In this document: piece after piece, positions 1 to 5,958 of the stretch
Numbering within the stretch: position 1 is the stretch's first letter
How the letters are laid out: each line of letters begins with the position of its first letter
Source of the DNA: Deltaproteobacteria bacterium
GTDB taxonomy: Bacteria; Myxococcota_A; UBA9160; UBA4427
DNA length: 6,511 nt
Direction: 5' to 3'
Assembly (NCBI GenBank): GCA_011051925.1
Contig: DRKE01000184.1
Location: 1 to 6,511 of the forward strand
Made by a program: the position numbers and the translations under genes
The notes under the pieces: model-generated
Databases searched by the model: none
Seen by the model: only the letters and a program-made list of their open reading frames with translations
What the model was told of the DNA's origin: nothing

Positions 1-1
1 C

Positions 2-670
2 ACGACCTTTCGCGCGTCGCCGGATACGGACTATCGATTCCTCATCGAACGACGCAACAGCCCGATCCTGACGCTGCAGACCGCGCTCCAGGGCCAGAGC
101 GTCAGCGATCTCGACAGCCTGAAGAAGCTTTTCTCGGAGAGCGAGATCCGCGACCTCGCCCTCGATCGGACGGCCGTCTCCTGGTCCGGCACGCTCGGCG
201 CGACCCACCGCCTGAGTGATCGTCTCCAGATCTCGGGGGACCTCAACGTCTCCCACGTGTCGGGCACCAAGACGTCGGGGGGTGTCCAGGGAACGGACGC
301 GTTCGGCCCCGATGTCGCCGGAACGGTCCAGTTCCTGGTCAGCGACTGGCTGATCGACGGCGGGGTCGGCAGCGTCTCCTTTCGATATTTCGAGGGGGAT
401 ACGTCCCGCTCGTTCACGGCAACCGCCTATTCGCGATTCCCGGTCCTCGAAGGCGTGCGGGTGCTCCCACGGCTCCGCTGGGCCTTCACGGATTCCCGAA
501 CCCAGGGAACGCAGTTCCTGGTGCGGCCGAGCCTCGAAACCTATTGGCGATACCGATCGTGGTTGTTGAATCTCGAGGGCGGAATCGACCATCGGGAACC
601 GATCTCGGGAAGCGGTGCCTTTCGTCAGACGAGCTATTTCGTCGAACTGGGGGTTCAATGGCAGTTCTAG
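2..670 (+). CDS. Outer-membrane beta-barrel protein, C-terminal part (5'-truncated)
   Basis: The reading frame is open from the first full codon at position 2 to TAG at 668-670, giving 222 residues of a protein whose start lies outside the window. From about fragment residue 68 it shows short stretches of alternating polar and hydrophobic residues separated by Gly/Asp/Ser turns, as in an antiparallel beta-barrel. It ends SYFVELGVQWQF: a terminal Phe with hydrophobic residues at -3, -5, -7 and -9, the usual signal read by the BAM machinery. It therefore most likely sits in the outer membrane. The first 60 or so residues are more helical and charged (SLKKLFSESEIRDLALDRTA). From memory, similar sequence joins TPR-rich N-termini to a C-terminal barrel in large proteobacterial proteins; that is recollection, not something seen here. 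Specific function and substrate are unknown. The barrel call is fairly sure and the subfamily is not. Confidence 0.78.
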   Translation, partial: TTFRASPDTDYRFLIERRNSPILTLQTALQGQSVSDLDSLKKLFSESEIRDLALDRTAVSWSGTLGATHRLSDRLQISGDLNVSHVSGTKTSGGVQGTDAFGPDVAGTVQFLVSDWLIDGGVGSVSFRYFEGDTSRSFTATAYSRFPVLEGVRVLPRLRWAFTDSRTQGTQFLVRPSLETYWRYRSWLLNLEGGIDHREPISGSGAFRQTSYFVELGVQWQF

Positions 671-723
671 TCCGGATCCGCGATCGATTCTCGCGTGTCG
701 GAGGCTCGGAAGCGGATCGACGC

Positions 724-730
724 GGGGAGA
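724..730 (+). promoter_or_regulatory. Shine-Dalgarno site of the ferredoxin/flavin oxidoreductase
   Basis: GGGGAGA lies seven bases before the ATG at 738. It favours that start over the in-frame ATG at 615, which would lie inside the preceding gene and add 41 residues of low-complexity, non-conserved-looking sequence. Confidence 0.6.
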
Positions 731-737
731 TGTCCCG

Positions 738-2063
738 ATGCATGTGACCATCGAAGCGCTACTCGTCTATGTCCCGATCCTGGGATTGATCTGGTTCTTC
801 TACGCCCATCGCGCGAAGGGGCGCAGCCAGCACGATGCCGCGGTCCTCGCCCAATCGATCGAGGATGGACTGATGCAGCCGGCTTCGCTCCATCCCGTGA
901 TCGACCCGTCCCTCTGCCTCGGCTGTGGTACCTGCGTCGACGCATGCCCCGAGAAATCCGTCCTGGGCATCGTCGTCGGAAAGGCCGAGCTGATCACTCC
1001 CGCGAACTGCATCGGTCACGGCGCCTGCAAGGACGCCTGCCCTTTCGATGCGATCCGCCTCGTTCTCGGTACGGAAGAACGCGGCGTCGACATTCCCTGG
1101 GTCTCGGAGAATTTCGAAACCAACGTGCCCGGCATCTTCGTGGCCGGCGAACTCGGGGGGATGGGTCTCATCCGGAACGGGATCGAGCAGGGCAAGCAGG
1201 CCATGGACGCGATCGCTGCCACCAATGGCGAGCGGGCGAAAGGGGCAGCGGGGGATGACGTTCTCGACGTCGTGATCATCGGCGCCGGACCGGCCGGTCT
1301 CTCGGCCTCCCTGGCGGCGAAAAAGCACGGACTCCGCTTCGAAACGCTGGAACAGGAATCCCTGGGCGGCACGGTCGCCCACTACCCCCGCGGCAAGATC
1401 GTCATGACCGCTCCGGTCGACCTGCCGCTCTATGGCAAGGTCAAGATCCGGGAGACGACCAAGGAGGCGCTGCTCGAACTCTGGGAGAAGGTGATCGACG
1501 AGACGCAGGTCCGCATCGAATACGGCTGCCGCGTGGAGAGGGTCGAAAGAATGTCGAACGGACTCTTCTCGGTCCAGGCGACGACACGCCGGCTACGAAC
1601 CCGCGCGGTCCTGCTCGCGATCGGGCGACGTGGCACGCCGAGAAAGCTCGGGGTTTCGGGCGAGGATCAGACGAAGGTGGTCTATCGCCTGATCGATCCC
1701 GAACAATATGCAGGAAAACACGTCGTCGTCGTCGGAGGCGGAGACAGCGCTCTCGAAGCGGCCTGGTCCCTGGCCGACGTCGCTGGAACCGACGTGACAC
1801 TCTCCTATCGCAATGCGGCCTTCGGCCGGGCGAAGGCGAAGAACCGCGAATCGGTGAAGCGCGCCGTCGAGGCGGGACGCTTGCGGCTCCTGTTGAATTC
1901 GAAGATCACGGGCATCGGAGAGGACACGATCGACATCGAAACCCCGGACGGGGCTCTCCGTCTCGACAACGATGCCGTCATCATCTGCGCGGGCGGAATC
2001 CTTCCGACGGATTTTCTCCGATCCATGGAGATCGAGGTCGTGACCGAACACGGCCGGGTCTGA
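738..2063 (+). CDS. Membrane-anchored ferredoxin/FAD-NAD(P) oxidoreductase with apparently permuted flavin domain
   Basis: This 441-residue redox protein has several parts in order. A single hydrophobic helix (residues 5-22) is followed by HRAKGR, which suggests a membrane anchor with a cytoplasmic body. A two-cluster ferredoxin domain follows: C60, C63, C66, C70-Pro, then C91, H94, C97, C101-Pro. A segment at 127-161 contains TNVPGIFVAGELGGMG. The FAD Rossmann motif GAGPAG is at 182-187, a LLAIGRRG strand near 292-298, and the NAD(P) motif GGGDSA at 333-338. The flavoprotein part resembles the thioredoxin-reductase/YpdA (Bdr) fold and has the region LGGTVAHYPRGK followed by MTAPVDLPLYGK. It has no CxxC disulfide, and the Cys of GPCG found in YpdA is Ala here, so a thiol-disulfide reductase role is doubtful. 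More likely it moves electrons between NAD(P)H and a ferredoxin-type or membrane partner. The start at 738 is chosen from the ribosome site and because the TM helix follows at once. Partner and physiological substrate are unknown. Confidence 0.88.
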   Translation: MHVTIEALLVYVPILGLIWFFYAHRAKGRSQHDAAVLAQSIEDGLMQPASLHPVIDPSLCLGCGTCVDACPEKSVLGIVVGKAELITPANCIGHGACKDACPFDAIRLVLGTEERGVDIPWVSENFETNVPGIFVAGELGGMGLIRNGIEQGKQAMDAIAATNGERAKGAAGDDVLDVVIIGAGPAGLSASLAAKKHGLRFETLEQESLGGTVAHYPRGKIVMTAPVDLPLYGKVKIRETTKEALLELWEKVIDETQVRIEYGCRVERVERMSNGLFSVQATTRRLRTRAVLLAIGRRGTPRKLGVSGEDQTKVVYRLIDPEQYAGKHVVVVGGGDSALEAAWSLADVAGTDVTLSYRNAAFGRAKAKNRESVKRAVEAGRLRLLLNSKITGIGEDTIDIETPDGALRLDNDAVIICAGGILPTDFLRSMEIEVVTEHGRV

Positions 2064-2098
2064 TGGGGCTCCGGCCGGGAACTGCCTATCCTTCCGCC

Positions 2099-4168
2099 AT
2101 GACCGCCTCGAGGATGCTTCGCGCCGCTCTCTTCATCTCCCTGCTCTCCCTGGCCGGCACCATGGCTGCCGGGTCGGCCGGCGCCGCCAAGGCTGCGGAC
2201 AGGAAGATCCCCGCCGCCGAGGACCCGGCGCTCGCAGCGGCCCGGGACGCAGTCCGCGTCCGGGATTTCGAGAAGGCCGTCCGGATCTGGCGGGAAGCGG
2301 CCAGGCGCGGAAACCCGCGAGCTCGCTATCGACTCGGTGTCGCGTATCGATCCGGACGGGGCGTCGAACAGGACAATGCGAAGGCGGCCTACTGGTTCGG
2401 CAAGGCGGCGTCGAGCGGTGACCCCGATGCACAATACGCGCTCGGAAAGCTCTATGAAAAGGGTCTGGGCGTGAAGGCCGATCGGGGTCGTGCGATGGAA
2501 CTCATCGGGGATGCCGCGCGTGCCGGCCACCGGGAGGCCAGGAAGGCCCTGGCCCGCATGCAGCGCTCGGGCGCCCGTGCCCCGTCGGGCGCACGCTCGT
2601 CCACGACGCAGAGGGATCCACGAGAGGCCCTCGCTCAGGCCATCCGACTCGGGAACACGGAAGCAGCACGCGATGCCATCGCCCGGGGCGCCCCCGTCAA
2701 TGGCGCCCCCGGAGACACGCGACATTGGCGCCCGCTCCTGCTGGCGATCGACCGCGAGCGTGCCGAGATCGTGGATCTGTTGCTGAAACGCCGGGCCGAC
2801 CCGAACCAGACCTCCCGCCTCGGAGAACCGGCATTGATCGTCGCCATCCGCAGCCAACAGCGAAGGATCGTCCGACGTCTGCTCCGCGCCGGCGCGAACG
2901 CGAACACGCCTTCGACCCGGGGTGACCGACCGCTGATGGAAGCGGCCCGACTCGGTCTCGCACCGATCGTGGAGGATCTCCTCGCGGCGGGCGCCGATCC
3001 CACGGCCACGCTCGAGAACGGGATCAGCGCAGCCGACCTCGCCCGTCGCTTCGGATTCGAAGGGCTCGCCCATCGACTCCGTCGCGCCGGCGCTCCGACG
3101 ATCGAGCGGGAGACGGATGCCGATCGCCTGGCCGCCCTCGAGTCCAATCGTCGGAACCGAAGCCGCGAGGAGCAAGAGGAAAGCCTTCCCCCGATCGTCG
3201 AAGCGGCTCGCCGTGGAGACGACGGACTGCTTCGACAGATCCTCGCCGCCGGCGCGGATGCCTCGACCCTTGATCCCGCCGGAGATTCCGCCCTCCACCG
3301 CGCCGCGGACCATGGCCACGTCGAAGTCGTGAGGGCCCTGCTCGAGGCCGGAGTCGATCCGGATCTCCGGGGAAGCGACGAAACGACCGCGTTGATGCGG
3401 GCCCTGGCTTCGACCGCGAAAGGCTCCGACGACGTCGTCGAGTTGCTGCTCGACCGCGGTGCCGATCCCCATCTCCGGGATCGTCTCTCCGCGGGGATGA
3501 TCCGATACGCGGCCGAAGGGGCGACTTCGCGAAAACTCCGTCTGCTGCAGGAGGCGGGGGGATCATGGTCGGATCTCGACACCGGGGATGCGCTCGCTCG
3601 CGCCTCGAGCGAGGGACGAATGACCGCCGTCAGGGCCCTGCTCGAGGTCACCGAGAAGAATTCGAATCGCGCAGCGGCGATCTGCGGAGCGATCAGTGCT
3701 GAACAGGATGAGATCCTGGACGCACTCCTCGGGCTCGGACTCGACCTCGACGCACCCTGCAGCGACGGGCGAACGCCGCTGATGGCCGCCACCCAGGCCA
3801 ACCGACCCGAGGTCATCGACAAGCTGCTGGCCGCGGGCGCGAACCCTGATCGGTCGACCCGGAATGGCGATAGCCCACTCATCGCCGCGGCGAGCCGGGG
3901 ATACCTGGAGGTCGTCGAACGCCTGCTCGAGGCGGGTGCCGACGTCGATCAGCGCGGAGCACGACGGATGACCGCGTTGATGGGCGCGGCCAGCAACGGA
4001 CGGAAGGACGTCGTCCGGCTGTTGCTCGAAAACCGGGCCGACCGACGAATGCGGAGCGATTCCGGGGACACGGCATTGAAGCTGGCGCGGGCGGCAGGCC
4101 ATGAGGACGTCGCCACGATGATCGAGGAATTCAAGCCCGGCTGGTCCAACTGGTTCGGGACGCGCTGA
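2099..4168 (+). CDS. Exported Sel1-repeat and ankyrin-repeat protein
   Basis: The ATG at 2099 gives 689 residues beginning with a signal peptide: Arg5 and Arg8, a hydrophobic run at about 9-25, and a plausible AKA cleavage site at 30-32. The longest frame starts at 2063, overlapping the upstream stop as TGATG, but that start puts 12 extra residues before the signal. Neither start has a strong ribosome site. Residues 72-144 hold two Sel1 (TPR-like) repeats (RLGVAYRSGRGVEQD; ALGKLYEKGLGVKAD) and a partial third. Residues 173-338 hold about five ankyrin-type units, 339-362 a charged linker, and 363-689 about ten more, with hallmarks such as VVRALLEAGVDPD and VVERLLEAGADVD. Units 5, 9 and 10 are degenerate. 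Both repeat families bind proteins and have no catalytic site, so this is probably a periplasmic scaffold, inhibitor or protective factor. Pseudomonas aeruginosa AnkB, a periplasmic ankyrin protein needed for full KatB catalase activity, is a precedent only. Partner unknown. Confidence 0.9.
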   Translation: MTASRMLRAALFISLLSLAGTMAAGSAGAAKAADRKIPAAEDPALAAARDAVRVRDFEKAVRIWREAARRGNPRARYRLGVAYRSGRGVEQDNAKAAYWFGKAASSGDPDAQYALGKLYEKGLGVKADRGRAMELIGDAARAGHREARKALARMQRSGARAPSGARSSTTQRDPREALAQAIRLGNTEAARDAIARGAPVNGAPGDTRHWRPLLLAIDRERAEIVDLLLKRRADPNQTSRLGEPALIVAIRSQQRRIVRRLLRAGANANTPSTRGDRPLMEAARLGLAPIVEDLLAAGADPTATLENGISAADLARRFGFEGLAHRLRRAGAPTIERETDADRLAALESNRRNRSREEQEESLPPIVEAARRGDDGLLRQILAAGADASTLDPAGDSALHRAADHGHVEVVRALLEAGVDPDLRGSDETTALMRALASTAKGSDDVVELLLDRGADPHLRDRLSAGMIRYAAEGATSRKLRLLQEAGGSWSDLDTGDALARASSEGRMTAVRALLEVTEKNSNRAAAICGAISAEQDEILDALLGLGLDLDAPCSDGRTPLMAATQANRPEVIDKLLAAGANPDRSTRNGDSPLIAAASRGYLEVVERLLEAGADVDQRGARRMTALMGAASNGRKDVVRLLLENRADRRMRSDSGDTALKLARAAGHEDVATMIEEFKPGWSNWFGTR

Positions 4169-4310
4169 GACGGCTTCGACTCGACCGCGCGCGTCCCGGC
4201 ATCCACCCGACCCTCTCGTGTCGTTCCGGACTTCGAGCACGCCGCTGAGCCGGATCCTCGATAGGGGCCGACGCCGCCGACTGGAGCACCGACGTCAAAG
4301 GTGCCACCCT
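4169..4310 (+). other. Intergenic gap between ankyrin gene and amidohydrolase
   Basis: This is the longest gap in the window (142 bases). It separates the left gene group from the amidohydrolase pair and is the likeliest place for a promoter. I find no convincing -35/-10 pair and no stem followed by a T-run. The frame of the downstream gene stays open back to an ATG at 4218, but the 31 residues this would add before the GTG at 4311 are Arg-rich and unlike the amidohydrolase N-terminus. Confidence 0.5.
4297..4303 (+). promoter_or_regulatory. Likely ribosome binding site of the amidohydrolase
   Basis: AAAGGTG lies seven bases before GTG 4311 and thirteen before ATG 4317. The spacing supports the GTG, though the two starts differ by only two residues. 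The GGTG is also the right arm of a small possible hairpin (GCACC 4286-4290 with GGTGC 4300-4304). Confidence 0.45.
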
Positions 4311-5939
4311 GTGTCCATGTCCTTCGATCTCCTCTTCGAGAACGCGCGGGTCTTCGACGGAACGGGCGCCGAGGCGATTCCGGCTTCCGTCGGTATCCGC
4401 GGCGATCGTATCGCCGCGGTAGGCGACCTCTCCGACGCCGAAGCGGCACGCCGGATCGACTGTCATGGCCGGGCCCTCGCTCCGGGATTCATCGACATGC
4501 ACAGTCATGCGGACTGGGTCCTTCCCCAGCCCGGACACGGCCGGATCCTCGCCCCGCTCGTGGAGCAGGGCATCACGACCCTGGTCTCCGGGAATTGCGG
4601 GTGCACGCCAGCCCCCCTCGTCCCGTCGAACGAGCGGATCGTGCCCGCGCTCGGCCGGCTGCTCCACGACGAGGCCCTCGACTACGCGTGGTCCGGCATG
4701 GGAGAATACCTTTCCCTGCTCGACTCTCGGGGACTCGCGCTCAACAACGCCCAGCTCGTCGGACACGGAACGCTCCGCTCCGCGATCAAGGGAAACGATT
4801 CCAGCGAGGCATCGGAAGCCGAGATCGCGGCGATGGCCGACCTCGCTCGCGCCGCTCTCGACGAGGGCGCGATCGGTCTTTCCACCGGACTCGGCTACGC
4901 CCCCGGCATCTTCGCGAACCTCGATGAACTCCTCGGCGTGACCCGACCGCTTCGGGAACGGGACGCGATCTACACCTCCCACGCGCGAAGCTATGTGTCG
5001 ATCGAGACGGGCAATCCCGATCTCTTTCCGACGAATATCACTGCCCTCGACGAAACGGCAGCCGTTCATCGCGCGCATGACATCCCCGTCCAGCACTCCC
5101 ACCTCATCTTCGTCGGCGAGTCGACCTGGCCGTCGACGGATCGCACTCTCGAGCATCTCGATGCGCTCGTCGATGATTCGGTCGACATCGCCTTCGACGC
5201 CTTTCCCTACGTCGGCGGAAACACGACGCTCATCGTCTTCCTGCCGCCCTGGGCCCTCAACGATGCCCGGATGCATGCCGGAAACCCCGAATCCCGCGAC
5301 AAGCTCGTTTCGATCCTCGAATCCGTCCAGTCGGTCGTCGGAATGGACTGGCAGGACACGCAGATCCTCTGGGTGCCCGATCGGACCCTCTCCCACTACG
5401 AAGGCCTTTCCGTAGCGGAGATCGCGCGTGAGCGGGGGCGGAGCGGGACCGAGACCTATCTCGACCTGATCGCGGAACTCGGCCCCGAGACCCGCATCAT
5501 GAATTGGAACTACAGCGGGCGCGACGACGAGGAGACGAGCCTGCGCAAGGTCCTCGCGCATTCCCGATGTTGCGTCGAGACCGACACGATCCTGACCGGG
5601 AATGGATTCGACAACCCGGCGTCGTACGGAACCTTCCCCCGGGTCCTCGGTCGATATGTACGGGAGCTCGGTTTGATGAAGTTGCCCGAAGCGATCCGTC
5701 GGATGACCGGCTTCTCGGCAGAACGCATGGGGCTCCGGGATCGCGGACGGATTGCCCCGGGCCTCGCCGCCGACATCGTCGTCTTCGATCCCGGGACGAT
5801 CGGAGACCGGACGACGCGGCGCAGTCCGAGCGAGAGTCCGACCGGGATCGACTTCGTCGCGATCAATGGCCAGATCGTTCTCGAAAAGGGCCGCTTCGAC
5901 ATCGATTCCCGCGCGGGCCGCACCCTGCGCCGGCATTGA
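4311..5939 (+). CDS. Amidohydrolase, N-acyl-D-amino-acid deacylase (D-aminoacylase) family
   Basis: This is a 542-residue cytoplasmic metal-dependent hydrolase with no signal peptide, within the usual family length of about 480-570. Family members remove the acyl group from N-acyl-D-amino acids or cleave related cyclic amides. Visible landmarks are an N-terminal beta-sandwich start (LLFENARVFDGTG), the metal motif FIDMHSHADW with H64 and H66, the bridging-Cys region SGNCGCTPAP with C96, H224 in YTSHARS, and H264 in VQHSHL. FDAFPYVGGNTT, the YGTFPRVLGRYVREL block and the C-terminal RGRIAPGLAADIVVFDPG are also family signatures. The expected catalytic Asp is D425, but within ETDT instead of the common SDG, and the usual His-Pro-Arg before YGTF reads NPAS. 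The substrate may therefore differ from plain N-acyl-D-amino acids. The start is GTG 4311, with ATG 4317 the close alternative. A phosphorylase gene follows 19 bases later, probably in the same operon. Family is certain and substrate is not. Confidence 0.9.
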   Translation: MSMSFDLLFENARVFDGTGAEAIPASVGIRGDRIAAVGDLSDAEAARRIDCHGRALAPGFIDMHSHADWVLPQPGHGRILAPLVEQGITTLVSGNCGCTPAPLVPSNERIVPALGRLLHDEALDYAWSGMGEYLSLLDSRGLALNNAQLVGHGTLRSAIKGNDSSEASEAEIAAMADLARAALDEGAIGLSTGLGYAPGIFANLDELLGVTRPLRERDAIYTSHARSYVSIETGNPDLFPTNITALDETAAVHRAHDIPVQHSHLIFVGESTWPSTDRTLEHLDALVDDSVDIAFDAFPYVGGNTTLIVFLPPWALNDARMHAGNPESRDKLVSILESVQSVVGMDWQDTQILWVPDRTLSHYEGLSVAEIARERGRSGTETYLDLIAELGPETRIMNWNYSGRDDEETSLRKVLAHSRCCVETDTILTGNGFDNPASYGTFPRVLGRYVRELGLMKLPEAIRRMTGFSAERMGLRDRGRIAPGLAADIVVFDPGTIGDRTTRRSPSESPTGIDFVAINGQIVLEKGRFDIDSRAGRTLRRH

Positions 5940-5958
5940 AGTCCGGGGTCCATGCCTG

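Noticed and set aside
676..718. Possible terminator after the outer-membrane gene (CGCGA/TCGCG at 679-695; ATCCGC/GCGGAT at 676-718)
   Set aside because: The inner stem is only five pairs, the outer pair spans a long loop, and there is no T-run, so a Rho-independent terminator cannot be supported.
615..737. 41-residue N-terminal extension of the oxidoreductase from ATG 615
   Set aside because: It overlaps the end of the outer-membrane gene and adds no recognisable sequence, whereas ATG 738 has a good ribosome site and leads straight into the TM helix.
1805..3472. Minus-strand open frame of 555 codons
   Set aside because: It lies opposite the oxidoreductase end and the ankyrin gene, whose + strand products have clear motifs. 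The translation is low-complexity and Arg/Gly-rich, typical of an antisense shadow in GC-rich DNA.
3332..3647. Identical 16-base stretch at 3332-3347 and 3632-3647, exactly 300 bases apart
   Set aside because: Both copies encode the ankyrin consensus RALLE with the genome's favoured codons and the flanks differ, so this is repeat-domain similarity rather than a separate DNA repeat.
2635..3882. Minus-strand open frame of 415 codons, very rich in Ser, Arg and Ala
   Set aside because: Its repeated composition mirrors the ankyrin repeats on the other strand; it is a shadow.
4218..4310. 31-residue N-terminal extension of the amidohydrolase from ATG 4218
   Set aside because: The added residues are Arg-rich and unlike the family N-terminus, and no ribosome site precedes the start, while AAAGGTG is well spaced before GTG 4311.
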